NCBI RefSeq assembly: GCF_014201145.1
Contig: NZ_JACHDP010000001.1
Span: forward strand, 5,642,001 to 5,706,000
Direction: 5' to 3'
Length of the DNA: 64,000 nt
From: Micromonospora parathelypteridis
Lineage (GTDB): Bacteria > Actinomycetota > Actinomycetes > Mycobacteriales > Micromonosporaceae
Positions 9,578 to 18,133 of the stretch are shown here, in pieces. The first letter of the stretch is position 1. Each line of letters begins with the position of its first letter. The notes beneath the pieces are model-generated. The model had not been told where the DNA came from. It searched no databases and saw only the letters and a program-made list of their open reading frames with translations. Made by a program: the position numbers and the translations under genes.

Positions 9578-10534
9578 ATGGACCCCGACGGCGACCGCAA
9601 GGACATCATTCTCGTCGTCGACGACGACGAGGACATCGCTCGTTTCGTCGAGTTCAACCTGCGGCTGCACGGCTTCGAGGTGATCCACGCCAGCGACGGC
9701 CAGGAGGCCCTCGAGGTCATCGAGCGTCAGCGGCCGGACCTGGCGGTGGTCGACCTCATGATGCCCCGCATCGACGGGCTGGAGCTGACCCGGCGGCTGC
9801 GCGCGGACCCGATGACCTCCGCCCTGCCGGTGATCATGCTGACGGCGAAGGGGATGACCGTCGACAAGGTGCACGGGCTCAGCGCCGGCGCCGACGACTA
9901 CCTGGTCAAGCCGTTCGACACCGCCGAGTTGGTGGCCCGGGTCTCGTCGACCCTGCGCCGCAACAAGGAGTTCCGGGAGGTGTCGCCACTGACCGGTCTG
10001 CCCGGCAACAGCCGGATCCGTCGGGAGATCAGTGACCGGGTCCGGCACGGTGTGGACTACGCGGTCGGTTACATCGACATCGACCGGTTCAAGAGCGTCA
10101 ACGACCGGTACGGCTTCGTCCGCGGCGACGACTTCATCTCCGCGCTGGCCCGCAGCCTGCACCGGGCGGTGGTGGCGGTGGGGCTGCCACCGGCCTTCCT
10201 CGGCCACGTCGGCGGCGACGACTTCGTCATCGTCTGCGCCCCCGACCAGGTCCGCCCCCTGACGTCGCGCGCGGTGGTCGACTTCGAGAAGTCCGCCGAC
10301 ACGCTCTACGACGCGACCGACCGGGAGCGCGGCTTCGTCGAGCTGAAGGACCGGCGCGGCAACATCCGCCGCGCCGCCCTGGTCACGCTCTCGATCGGGG
10401 TGTCCCTCTCCGACGCCGGCAAGCGGTTCACCGACCCCCTCGAGGCGATCGCGGTGGCCTCGGAGATGAAGACGGTGGCCAAGAGCCAACCGGGTTCGTA
10501 CGTGGCGGTGGACCGGCGCCGCGGGGTCACCTGA
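9578..10534 (+). CDS. Response regulator with GGDEF-like (GGDDF) output domain
   Basis: A 318-residue two-domain protein. The N-terminal receiver domain has the acidic pocket (VVDDDED), the phospho-acceptor Asp near residue 59 (VVDLMMPRIDG), the switch Thr (MLTAKG) and the Lys (YLVKPFD). The C-terminal domain aligns with diguanylate cyclases (LTGLPGNSRI, YIDIDRFKSVNDRYG, RGDDFI, TLSIGVS), but the signature near residue 212 reads GGDDF, not GG(D/E)EF. That Asp replaces a metal-binding Glu, so activity may be reduced, lost or turned to ligand sensing. It starts 1 nt after rpe, and no histidine kinase is adjacent. Confidence 0.88.
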   Translation: MDPDGDRKDIILVVDDDEDIARFVEFNLRLHGFEVIHASDGQEALEVIERQRPDLAVVDLMMPRIDGLELTRRLRADPMTSALPVIMLTAKGMTVDKVHGLSAGADDYLVKPFDTAELVARVSSTLRRNKEFREVSPLTGLPGNSRIRREISDRVRHGVDYAVGYIDIDRFKSVNDRYGFVRGDDFISALARSLHRAVVAVGLPPAFLGHVGGDDFVIVCAPDQVRPLTSRAVVDFEKSADTLYDATDRERGFVELKDRRGNIRRAALVTLSIGVSLSDAGKRFTDPLEAIAVASEMKTVAKSQPGSYVAVDRRRGVT

Positions 10535-10610
10535 GCGTGATCCCGCTGTGAAGTAGCTCGCCTAGGTGGCGACGCACCCGGATCGGCGTGTAAGACTTCG
10601 AGGTACCCAC

Positions 10611-10783
10611 CACGCGCTGGCGGGACTCGGTGAGATTCCGAACCGGCGGTGATCCACGGTCCAACCGTGGTCAGCCCGCGACCCGGACGGCTCTGCCGTC
10701 CGGTGGACCTGGTGAAAATCCGGGGCCGACGGTTGGGAGCGGTTCGTCCGCCCCCAGACAGTCCGGATGGGAGACAGCGCGCG
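10611..10783 (+). promoter_or_regulatory. FMN riboswitch (RFN element) controlling the riboflavin operon
   Basis: The conserved RFN blocks appear in order: GGTGAGATTCCGAACCGGCG, a variable hairpin, CAGCCCGCGAC, GGTGAAAATCCGGGGCCGAC, then AGTCCGGATGGGAGA. The terminal helix pairs ACGCGCTG at the 5' end with CAGCGCGC at the 3' end. Downstream, before ribD, lies a perfect hairpin at 10827-10843 (CCGACCC/GGGTCGG). A CCTGCCC at 10871-10877 can pair with the GGGCAGG of the ribD ribosome site (10933-10939). Both are plausible expression platforms. FMN binding should lower expression of the whole rib operon. Confidence 0.95.
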
Positions 10784-10948
10784 GGACGGACGGGTCCGAG
10801 CCGGCCGCTGGCTTCAGCGTGCCGTGCCGACCCTCCGGGTCGGCTGTGCCGTTCCCGGAATCCGCCACCGCCTGCCCGCGGCCCCATGGCCGCAGCCTCC
10901 CTGACCGCCCGCGCGCGGACCGGCGAGTGAGAGGGCAGGGGCAGGGCG

Positions 10949-12010
10949 ATGGTCAGCGTCTCCGTCGATGAGGCGATGCGGCGGGCGATCGAGTTGGCGG
11001 CACGCGGACTCGGCACCACCAGTCCCAACCCGGTCGTCGGTTGTGTGCTGCTCGACGAGGACGGCCAGGTCGTGGGTGAGGGTTTCCACGCGTACGCCGG
11101 CGGGCCGCACGCCGAGATCGTCGCCCTGGCGCAGGCCGGGCGACGCGCCAAGAACGGCACCGCGGTCGTCACTCTGGAGCCCTGTGACCACACCGGTCGC
11201 ACCGGCCCCTGCAGTTCCGCGCTCGTCCAGGCCGGGGTGGGCCGGGTGGTCATCGCCGTGCCCGACCCCAACCCGGTCGCGTCCGGCGGCGCCGCCACCC
11301 TGCGGGCCGCCGGGGTCCGAGTCGACCTGGGGGTACGCGGCGAGGAGGCCGAGTCCGGCAACGTCGCGTGGCTGACCTCGATGCGCCGGGGCTGGCCGTA
11401 CGTCATCTGGAAATACGCCGCCACGCTCGACGGGCGCTCCGCCGCGGCCGACGGCACCAGCATGTGGATCACCTCGGAGGCGGCCCGGATCGACGTGCAC
11501 GCACTGCGCGGCACGGTCGACGCGGTGCTCGCCGGGGTGGGCACCGTGCTCGCCGACGACCCCCGGCTGACCGCCCGCAACCTGCGCGACGGCAGCCTGG
11601 CGATCCGGCAGCCGCTGCGGGTGGTGGTGGACAGCTCGGGGCGTACCCCGGATGACGCCCGGGTCCGCGACGGCGCCGCGCGCACGTGGATCGCGACCGC
11701 CGACGAGGTCGGCGCCGGCCCGGACGGCCGGGTCGACCTGCCGGCGCTGCTCGCGGCGCTGCACCAGCGCGGGGTCCGCGCGGTGCTGCTGGAGGGCGGC
11801 CCCCGGCTGGCCGGCGCGTTCCTGGCCGCCGGCCTGGTGGACAAGATCGTCGGGTACGTCGCGCCGCGGTTGCTCGGCGCCGGACCGACCGCCCTGGTCG
11901 ACGCGGGAGTGACCACCATCGCTGAGGCCATCGATCTGGAGTTCGTCGACGTTACGCAGATCGGTCCGGATCTCCGGATCACCGCTTTGCCCCGCAAAAG
12001 GGAGGGCTGA
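10949..12010 (+). CDS. ribD: Bifunctional deaminase/reductase RibD
   Basis: Catalyses the second and third steps of riboflavin synthesis, deaminating and then reducing the pyrimidine intermediate. The 353-residue protein has the cytidine-deaminase-like zinc site at the N-terminus (HAEIVAL at residue 54, EPCDHTGRTGPC with Cys79 and Cys88). The NADPH-dependent reductase domain follows (KYAATLDGRSAAADG, LEGGPRLAGAFL). The ATG at 10949 follows AGGGGCAGGG. It is the first gene behind the FMN riboswitch and is one base from ribE. Confidence 0.96.
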   Translation: MVSVSVDEAMRRAIELAARGLGTTSPNPVVGCVLLDEDGQVVGEGFHAYAGGPHAEIVALAQAGRRAKNGTAVVTLEPCDHTGRTGPCSSALVQAGVGRVVIAVPDPNPVASGGAATLRAAGVRVDLGVRGEEAESGNVAWLTSMRRGWPYVIWKYAATLDGRSAAADGTSMWITSEAARIDVHALRGTVDAVLAGVGTVLADDPRLTARNLRDGSLAIRQPLRVVVDSSGRTPDDARVRDGAARTWIATADEVGAGPDGRVDLPALLAALHQRGVRAVLLEGGPRLAGAFLAAGLVDKIVGYVAPRLLGAGPTALVDAGVTTIAEAIDLEFVDVTQIGPDLRITALPRKREG

Positions 12011-12011
12011 C

Positions 12012-12656
12012 ATGTTCACCGGCATTATCGAGGAGTTGGGCGAGATCGTCCGGGTGACGCCGACGGCGGGCGATTCGGCGCTGGTCGCCGTTCGCGGTCC
12101 GCTGGTCACGTCCGACGCCCGGCACGGCGACTCCATCGCGGTCAACGGCGTCTGCCTGACCGTCGTGGAGGTGGTCGACGGGACCTTCACCGCCGACGTG
12201 ATGGGGGAGACGCTGCGCCGCTCCGCGCTGGGCGCGCTGCGCCCCGGCGACCCGGTCAACCTGGAGCGGGCCGCTGCCCTCGGCAGCCGACTCGGCGGGC
12301 ACCTGGTGCAGGGCCACGTGGACGGGGTCGGTGAACTGATCTCCCGGGAGCCGGCCGAGCAGTGGGAGACCGTCCGGTTCCGACTGCCCATCGCCCTGTC
12401 CCGGTACGTGGTGGAGAAGGGCTCCATCACCATCGACGGCGTCTCGCTGACCGTGGCCGAGGTGGGCGAGGACGAGTTCGCCGTCGGGCTGATCCCGACC
12501 ACGCTCAAGCTGACCACGCTCGGTGCGAAGGGTGCCGGCGACCCGGTCAACCTGGAGGTCGACGTGTTGGCCAAGTACGTCGAGCGGCTGCTCGGCAGCC
12601 GGTCCGCCGGCACCGACGCTCACCCGGTGGCCTCGAGCACAGGCGAGGTGGCCTGA
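12012..12656 (+). CDS. ribE: Riboflavin synthase, alpha chain
   Basis: Dismutates two lumazine molecules into riboflavin plus the pyrimidine intermediate. The 214-residue product starts MFTGIIEELGEI, the invariant N-terminus. It has two repeated lumazine-binding halves: SIAVNGVCLTVV with GHVDGVG in the first half, and SITIDGVSLTVAEV in the second. The stop overlaps the next ATG (TGATG), so the transporter gene is translationally coupled. Often called ribC in other organisms. Confidence 0.96.
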   Translation: MFTGIIEELGEIVRVTPTAGDSALVAVRGPLVTSDARHGDSIAVNGVCLTVVEVVDGTFTADVMGETLRRSALGALRPGDPVNLERAAALGSRLGGHLVQGHVDGVGELISREPAEQWETVRFRLPIALSRYVVEKGSITIDGVSLTVAEVGEDEFAVGLIPTTLKLTTLGAKGAGDPVNLEVDVLAKYVERLLGSRSAGTDAHPVASSTGEVA

Positions 12657-13342
12657 TGGGTCCGCTCAGTTGGCTGCTGGACGCCCAGGTGCACGTTGCC
12701 GGCTCGCCGGTGCTGGCCCGGGAGATCGTCGGCAACGCGTTCGGGCTGATCTCCGCGCTGCTCGGGTTGCGCCGTCTGGTCTGGGCGTGGCCGGTCGGGA
12801 TGATCGGTAACGCGCTGCTCCTCACGGTGTTCCTCGGCGGGGTGTTCGCCACCCCACAGGAGCACGATCTGTACGGCCAGGCCGGCCGGCAGGTGTTCTT
12901 CTTCGCGGTCAGCGTCTACGGCTGGTGGCGCTGGCGGCGGAACCGTCGCGCCGATGCCACGCAGGCGGCGGTCGTCCCGCGCTGGGCCACCGGGCGGGAA
13001 CGTCTGGTGATGCTGCTGGCCGCCGTGGTCGGCACCGCCGCCGCGTACCCCGTGCTCGCGGCGCTGGGCTCGTGGGGTCCGCTGCCCGACGCCTGGATCC
13101 TCACCGGCAGCCTGCTGGCCACGTACGGCATGGCCCGCGGCTGGGTGGAGTTCTGGTTGCTCTGGATCGCGGTCGACGCGGTCGGCGTGCCGTTGCTGCT
13201 GCGCGGCGGGTTCTACCCGTCGGCGGTCATGTACCTGATCTACGGCGCCATCTGCGTCTGGGGCTTCGCCGCCTGGTGGCGCACCTCGCGCGCCACCCGG
13301 CCGGCGCCGGTCCGTCCCATCTACACGGAGGCCGTCGCATGA
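12656..13342 (+). CDS. ribM: PnuC/RibM-family vitamin transporter, probably riboflavin
   Basis: A 228-residue integral membrane protein with about seven hydrophobic segments and the PnuC-family pattern (IVGNAFGLISALLGL, VWAWPVGMIGNALLL, FFFAVSVYGWWRW, WLLWIAVDAVGVPLL). PnuC relatives import nicotinamide riboside, thiamine or riboflavin by facilitated diffusion. This gene sits inside the FMN-riboswitch operon, overlapping ribE, so riboflavin is the likely substrate, as for RibM of corynebacteria and streptomycetes. The family is firm, the substrate is inferred from context. The stop overlaps a bridging mini-ORF that leads to ribBA. Confidence 0.82.
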   Translation: MGPLSWLLDAQVHVAGSPVLAREIVGNAFGLISALLGLRRLVWAWPVGMIGNALLLTVFLGGVFATPQEHDLYGQAGRQVFFFAVSVYGWWRWRRNRRADATQAAVVPRWATGRERLVMLLAAVVGTAAAYPVLAALGSWGPLPDAWILTGSLLATYGMARGWVEFWLLWIAVDAVGVPLLLRGGFYPSAVMYLIYGAICVWGFAAWWRTSRATRPAPVRPIYTEAVA

Positions 13343-13422
13343 GCGAGCGTAGCGAGCGAATCATCGAGTTCAGCGCCGTGGTCGGTCATGACGTCACGGA
13401 GCGAAGCGGAGTGGCGGCATGA
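13339..13422 (+). repeat. Bridging mini-ORF of SERSER type between ribM and ribBA
   Basis: The 77-bp gap between ribM and ribBA is one 27-codon ORF beginning MSERSERIIEF. Its ATG overlaps the ribM stop (ATGA) and its TGA overlaps the ribBA start (ATGA). The DNA holds short direct and inverted motifs (GAGCGTAGCGAGCG, GGAGCGAAGCGGAG) that look like a dispersed repeat rather than a protein gene. It may carry ribosomes from one gene to the next. A functional peptide is possible but unsupported. Confidence 0.6.
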
Positions 13423-14684
13423 CCAGCTTCGGGGATATCGAGCAGGCGATCGCGGACATCGCGGCCGGTCGGCCGGTCGTCGTGGTCGACGACGCCGACC
13501 GGGAGAACGAGGGCGACCTGATCTTCGCGGCCGAGCTGGCCACGCCGGAGTTGCTGGCGTTCACGGTCCGGTACACGTCGGGCTACCTCTGCGTCGCGCT
13601 GACCGGCGTCGACTGCGATCGGCTCGATCTGCCGCAGATGGTGCACCAGAACCAGGACTGGACGGGCACCGCGTACACCGTGACCGTGGACGCCCGCGCG
13701 GGCGTCACCACGGGCATCTCGGCCGCCGATCGCGCCCACACCACCCGGTTGCTCGCCGACCCTGCCGCCGGTCCGGCTGACCTGGTCCGCCCAGGTCACG
13801 TCCTGCCGCTGCGCGCCAAGGAAGGTGGGGTGCTGCGCCGTCCCGGGCACACCGAGGCGGCCGTGGACCTGACCCGACTGGCGGGGCTGCGGCCGGCCGG
13901 CGGTCTCTGTGAGCTGGTCAACGACGACGGCACCATGATGCGGTTGCCGGACCTGGAGAAGTTCTGCGCCGAGCACGGCCTCACGCTGATCACCATCGCC
14001 GACCTGATCGCCTACCGGCGGCGTACCGAGAAGCAGGTCGAGCTGGTCGCGGACGCCCGGATGCCGACGCGGCACGGGGTGTTCCGGGCGCTGGGCTACC
14101 GTGCCGAGCACGATCCCGCCGAACACATCGCGATGGTGCTGGGCGACCTTGGCGATGGCCAGGACGTGCTGGTCCGGGTGCACTCGGAGTGCCTGACCGG
14201 GGACGTGTTCGGCTCCCTGCGCTGCGACTGCGGACCGCAGTTGGACGCCGCGCTGGCCCGGGTCGCGCGGGAGGGTCGGGGCGTCGTGCTCTACGTACGC
14301 GGGCACGAGGGGCGCGGCATCGGGCTGCTGCACAAGCTGCAGGCGTACCAGTTGCAGGACCTGGGCCGCGACACCGTCGACGCGAACCTCGACCTGGGTC
14401 TGCCGGCCGACGCCCGCGACTACGGCACCGGCGCGCAGATCCTCTACGACCTGGGCGTGCGCTCGATGCGCCTGCTGACCAACAACCCGGCCAAGCGGGC
14501 CGGGCTGGAGGGGTACGGGTTGACCATCACCGGCCGGGAGGGGCTGCCGGCCGGCGCACACCCGGAGAACCTGCGCTACCTGCGCACCAAGCGGGACCGG
14601 ATGGGTCACCTGCTGGACGAGTTGGACGAGGTGTCCGAGGCGCCGCTGGGGCGTCCGGTCGCCAACGACGAGATCGGAGCATGA
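13419..14684 (+). CDS. ribBA: Bifunctional DHBP synthase / GTP cyclohydrolase II
   Basis: Supplies both precursors of riboflavin. The N-terminal RibB half makes 3,4-dihydroxy-2-butanone-4-phosphate from ribulose-5-phosphate. The C-terminal RibA half opens GTP. The 421 residues include the RibB acidic motif ([16 protein letters not shown]), a THR-like segment ([11 protein letters not shown]), and the RibA zinc and catalytic region ([20 protein letters not shown], then [12 protein letters not shown]). The ATG overlaps the TGA of the preceding mini-ORF, and the stop overlaps ribH. Confidence 0.96.
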   Translation: MTSFGDIEQAIADIAAGRPVVVVDDADRENEGDLIFAAELATPELLAFTVRYTSGYLCVALTGVDCDRLDLPQMVHQNQDWTGTAYTVTVDARAGVTTGISAADRAHTTRLLADPAAGPADLVRPGHVLPLRAKEGGVLRRPGHTEAAVDLTRLAGLRPAGGLCELVNDDGTMMRLPDLEKFCAEHGLTLITIADLIAYRRRTEKQVELVADARMPTRHGVFRALGYRAEHDPAEHIAMVLGDLGDGQDVLVRVHSECLTGDVFGSLRCDCGPQLDAALARVAREGRGVVLYVRGHEGRGIGLLHKLQAYQLQDLGRDTVDANLDLGLPADARDYGTGAQILYDLGVRSMRLLTNNPAKRAGLEGYGLTITGREGLPAGAHPENLRYLRTKRDRMGHLLDELDEVSEAPLGRPVANDEIGA

Positions 14685-15187
14685 CGATGGCGGGTTTCGG
14701 TGAGCCGGGAGTCGACGCGGTGGACGCCGCAGGGCTGACCGTCGGGGTCGTCGCCGCCCGGTGGCACGGCGACCTGACCGACCACATGCTGGAGCGTGCG
14801 GTGGCGGCGGCCGAGGCGTGCGGGGCTCGCTCCGTTGTCGCCCGCGTCGCCGGCTCGGTCGAGCTGCCGGTGGTCGCCCAGGCCCTCGCGCGCCGCTGCG
14901 ACGTGGTGGTCGCCCTCGGCGTGGTGGTCCGTGGCAGCACCGCCCACTTCGACTACGTCTGCCGTTCGGTCACCGACGGGCTGACCCGGGTGGCGCTGGA
15001 CGAGGGCAAGCCGGTGGCGCACGGGGTGCTCACCGTGGAGAACATCGAGCAGGCGCGGGACCGGGCGGGTCTGCCCGGCTCGGCGGAGGACAAGGGTTGG
15101 GCGGCCACCGTGGCGGCGCTCGACGCGGCGCTGGCCGTTCGGACCGTGGCGGCGGGCAACGCCCAGCGGGTCGGCTTCGGCGGCTGA
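14681..15187 (+). CDS. ribH: 6,7-dimethyl-8-ribityllumazine synthase
   Basis: Condenses the RibA/RibD and RibB products to lumazine, forming an icosahedral shell in many bacteria. The 168-residue protein shows the substrate-site motifs [34 protein letters not shown] (with the catalytic His), and [11 protein letters not shown]. The ATG at 14681 overlaps the ribBA stop; a second ATG at 14687 is possible. It is the last gene of the operon, followed by a GC-rich palindromic spacer (15188-15235) before the convergent ABC transporter. Confidence 0.95.
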   Translation: MTMAGFGEPGVDAVDAAGLTVGVVAARWHGDLTDHMLERAVAAAEACGARSVVARVAGSVELPVVAQALARRCDVVVALGVVVRGSTAHFDYVCRSVTDGLTRVALDEGKPVAHGVLTVENIEQARDRAGLPGSAEDKGWAATVAALDAALAVRTVAAGNAQRVGFGG

Positions 15188-15235
15188 CACGTCCTCGAAG
15201 ACGGCCGGCTGTCCTCCAAGGCCGGCCGGCCGGCT

Positions 15236-15979
15236 TCAGAGGCGGCCGGCCTGGATGATGCGGTGCAGGAACTGTTGGGTGCGGGGCTGGGTCGGCTCGC
15301 CGAGCACCTGCTCCGGCGGGCCGCTCTCGACGACCCGCCCCCCGTCGAGGAAGCAGACCTCGTCGGCCACCTCGCGCGCGAAGCCCATCTCGTGGGTGGC
15401 CAGCACCATGGTCATGCCGTCGGCCTTGAGGTCCCGGATCATCGCCAGCACCTCACCGACGAGTTCCGGGTCCAGGGCGGAGGTGACCTCGTCGAGCAGC
15501 ATCAGTCGAGGTGAGTTCGCCAGCGCCCGGACGATCGCCACCCGCTGCTGCTGACCGCCGGAGAGTGCGTCCGGGTAGGCGTCCGCCTTGGCACCGAGGC
15601 CCACCCGGTCGAGCAACTCCCGCGCCTGCGCCTCGGCCTCCGCCCGGGCCCGCCGGTGTACGCGGCGCGGCGCGAGGGTGATGTTCTCCAGCACGCTCAG
15701 GTGCGGGAAGAGGTTGTACGCCTGGAAGACCATCCCGATCCGACGACGGACCCGGTCCGGATCCACGCGGGGATCGGAGATGTCCTCCCCGTCCAGCTCG
15801 ATGGTGCCGTCGTCGAGTTCCTCCAGCAGGTTCACACACCGCAGCAGGGTCGACTTGCCGGACCCGGACGCGCCGATCAGGGCCACCACCCGGTGCTCGG
15901 CGACGGTCAGGTCGAGCTGGTCGAGCACGACGTGGCCGGCGAACTCCTTGCGCAGGCCCCGGCAGCGCAGCAGTGCCAT
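15236..15979 (-). CDS. Polar amino-acid ABC transporter, ATP-binding protein
   Basis: A 247-residue ATPase of the GlnQ/HisP class that powers uptake of a polar amino acid. Walker A is GASGSGKST, the signature is LSGGQQQR, Walker B is LMLLDEVTSALD and the switch His is in ATHEMGF. Expected length and no insertions. It is the third gene of a minus-strand operon after the binding protein and permease, starting 2 nt after the permease stop. Specificity is set by the binding protein and cannot be read from this subunit. Confidence 0.95.
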   Translation of the reverse strand: MALLRCRGLRKEFAGHVVLDQLDLTVAEHRVVALIGASGSGKSTLLRCVNLLEELDDGTIELDGEDISDPRVDPDRVRRRIGMVFQAYNLFPHLSVLENITLAPRRVHRRARAEAEAQARELLDRVGLGAKADAYPDALSGGQQQRVAIVRALANSPRLMLLDEVTSALDPELVGEVLAMIRDLKADGMTMVLATHEMGFAREVADEVCFLDGGRVVESGPPEQVLGEPTQPRTQQFLHRIIQAGRL

Positions 15980-15981
15980 GG

Positions 15982-16827
15982 TCAGCCTCCCGACTGTCGG
16001 CGGGCCGCGCGCAGCGTCACCCAGTCGGTGACCGCGATCAGCGGGATCGCGAGCAGCACGAAGAGCACCCCCGCCACGATGTACGGCGTGTAGTTGAACG
16101 TCTGGGCGGTGGCGATCTGGGCGGCACGGACCGCGTCGATCGGACCCGCGAGGGAGACCAGCCCGACGTCCTTCTGCAACGCCACCACGTCGTTGAGCAG
16201 GGGCGGTGCCACCCGACGGACGGCCTGTGGCACCACCACGTGCCGCATCGTCTGCCGGTAGGTCAGGCCCAGCGACCGGGCCGCCGCGAGCTGGCTGGGA
16301 TGCACCGACTCGATGCCGGCCCGGAACACCTCGGCGAGGTAGCCGCCGTAGGTGAGGATCAACGCGATCCCACCGAGCACCAGCACCGGTGGCATGCCCT
16401 GCAGACGCAGCCCCGGCACGCCGAGGGTGAGCAGGTAGAGCACGATGATCAGCGGCAGGCCGCGGAACGTGTAGGTGTAGCCGGCGGCCAGTGCCCGGAC
16501 CGGGAAGAAGATCGGGCCGCGCAGCGTCCGCAGTACGGCGATCACCAGCCCGAGCACCAGCGCGCCGGCCGCACAGCAGACCAGCAGTCGTACGTTCAGC
16601 CAGAGCCCACTCAGCACCGCCGGCAGCGCGTCCCGGGCGATCGTCGGATCCAGGAACGACTGCCGGACCCGGTCCCAGCCGGGCGCACCGGTCACCGCGA
16701 TGACCAGGAGCGTGCCGAGTGCCGCCGTCGAGGACGCCGCGACCAGCACGCTGTAGACGGTCTGCCGATGCCGGTACGCCGAACGCCGCACCTGCGCCTC
16801 GGAGGGGACGTGCTGCAGAAGCGTCAC
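15982..16827 (-). CDS. Polar amino-acid ABC transporter, permease
   Basis: A 281-residue inner-membrane permease of the HisM/GlnP class. After a cytoplasmic N-terminus it has several membrane spans and the coupling-loop EAA motif (QLAAARSLGLTYRQTMRHVV). The preceding segment TFRGLPLIIVLYLL is typical of the family. The GTG at 16827 was chosen because it overlaps the binding-protein stop by the usual GTGA junction; the longer frame to 16863 intrudes on that gene. It presumably forms a homodimer, since only one permease gene is present. Confidence 0.92.
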   Translation of the reverse strand: MTLLQHVPSEAQVRRSAYRHRQTVYSVLVAASSTAALGTLLVIAVTGAPGWDRVRQSFLDPTIARDALPAVLSGLWLNVRLLVCCAAGALVLGLVIAVLRTLRGPIFFPVRALAAGYTYTFRGLPLIIVLYLLTLGVPGLRLQGMPPVLVLGGIALILTYGGYLAEVFRAGIESVHPSQLAAARSLGLTYRQTMRHVVVPQAVRRVAPPLLNDVVALQKDVGLVSLAGPIDAVRAAQIATAQTFNYTPYIVAGVLFVLLAIPLIAVTDWVTLRAARRQSGG

Positions 16828-17687
16828 CGCAGCTCGGCCGCCCCCGCCACCTGCGCGAGCCACTTCTCCTCCAACTGCTTCAGCGTGCCCGCCTCACCGA
16901 GCTGACCGACCGCGCCGGTCACACAGGAGGTCAGCGGCGAGTTCTTGTCCAGCAGCAACCCGAACGCCTCGGGCGTCCCGACCTGCGGCACCTGCCCGAC
17001 GATCGTCGCATCGGTGATCTCCGCGCCGGTGATGTAGAAGGCCGTCGGCAGGTCCACCACCAGACCGTCGATCTGCCCGTTCTGCAGGGCCTTCTTGGCG
17101 TCGTCATTGCTGTTGTAGACCTGCGGCTTCGAGGCCGGCTTGAGCACGTCGGTGATCGCCTGGTAGCTGGTCGTGCCGACCTGGGCGCCGAGCCGGGCGT
17201 CGCGGAAATCGGCCAACGACTTCTTGCCGGCGATCTTCGAGGACTTCAAGGCGATGACGGTCTGCCGGACCAGGTAGTACGGGGCGGAGAAGTCGACCGC
17301 CTGCTTGCGCTCGTCGGTGATGGAGAACTGGTTGATGTCGAAGTCGAAGTCCTTCGGCCCCGGGGCGATCGCGGTGTCGAACTTGACCCGGGTCCAGGTG
17401 ACGTCGGCGCGGGCGTAGCCGAGCTTCTCGGCGACCGCGTACGCGACGGCGGACTCGAAGCCCTCGCCGTTGTCCGGCTTGTCCTTGGAGAACCACGGCT
17501 CGTACGCGGGCTGGTCGGTGGCGATGGTGAGCTTGCCCGGCGTACGGGTGGGCAGGCTGTCCTTGGCGCAGGACGGCGACGTGGTGACAGTTGGCATCGG
17601 TTTCTCCACCTGTGGCGCGCACCCGGCGGTTGCTGCGACGACGGCACCGGCGAGGCTGAGCGCGAGGAGACGTGAGCTGCTGGCCAT
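16824..17687 (-). CDS. Polar amino-acid ABC transporter, substrate-binding lipoprotein
   Basis: A 287-residue extracellular solute-binding protein of family 3. A lipoprotein signal is present (LLALSLAGAV, then ATAGC), followed by LTIATDQPAYEPWF, GFESAVAYAVAEKLGY and the hinge region GTTSYQAITDVL. The start at 17687 gives the signal peptide. On the minus strand TACGCT (17695-17700) lies 7 nt before it and no Shine-Dalgarno is seen, so the mRNA may be leaderless. It is the first gene of the operon. The ligand is probably an amino acid, but which one is unknown. Confidence 0.9.
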   Translation of the reverse strand: MASSSRLLALSLAGAVVAATAGCAPQVEKPMPTVTTSPSCAKDSLPTRTPGKLTIATDQPAYEPWFSKDKPDNGEGFESAVAYAVAEKLGYARADVTWTRVKFDTAIAPGPKDFDFDINQFSITDERKQAVDFSAPYYLVRQTVIALKSSKIAGKKSLADFRDARLGAQVGTTSYQAITDVLKPASKPQVYNSNDDAKKALQNGQIDGLVVDLPTAFYITGAEITDATIVGQVPQVGTPEAFGLLLDKNSPLTSCVTGAVGQLGEAGTLKQLEEKWLAQVAGAAELR

Positions 17688-17820
17688 GGCGGACAGCGTA
17701 GAGCTCCATGCGCATCGATCGAAGATTATCCCACCGTGTTGATAGGGAATTGTCCGCTGGCTGGGTTTCGGTGGACCCGGACGCGGGGCGTCGGTCGGTC
17801 GGCTGGAAGAATCGTCTCCC

Positions 17821-18084
17821 GTGAAGACGTTCGAGGAGTTGTTCGCCGAGCTGCAGGCCAAGGCCGCTGCCGGCACCCCGGGCTCGGGCACCGTCGCCGC
17901 CCTGGACAAGGGGGTGCACTTCATCGGCAAGAAGGTCGTCGAGGAGGCGGCCGAGTCGTGGATGGCCGCCGAGTACGAGGGGCCGGAGCGTACCGCCGAG
18001 GAGATCTCCCAGCTGCTCTACCAGGTTCAGGTGCTGATGCTCGCCAGTGGTCTCGAGCTCAAGGACGTCTACCGACATCTGTGA
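17821..18084 (+). CDS. hisE: Phosphoribosyl-ATP pyrophosphatase
   Basis: Second step of histidine synthesis, hydrolysing phosphoribosyl-ATP to the AMP form. An 87-residue all-helical protein with the metal-binding pattern of the family ([18 protein letters not shown], then [14 protein letters not shown]). The length is normal for a stand-alone HisE, as in other actinobacteria where hisI is separate. The GTG start has no clear ribosome site. Followed 49 nt later by hisG, whose product it uses. Confidence 0.95.
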   Translation: MKTFEELFAELQAKAAAGTPGSGTVAALDKGVHFIGKKVVEEAAESWMAAEYEGPERTAEEISQLLYQVQVLMLASGLELKDVYRHL

Positions 18085-18133
18085 GTGCCCCCAACCCGTT
18101 GATCGCCATCCGGATCGAAGGAGCACTCCTGTC

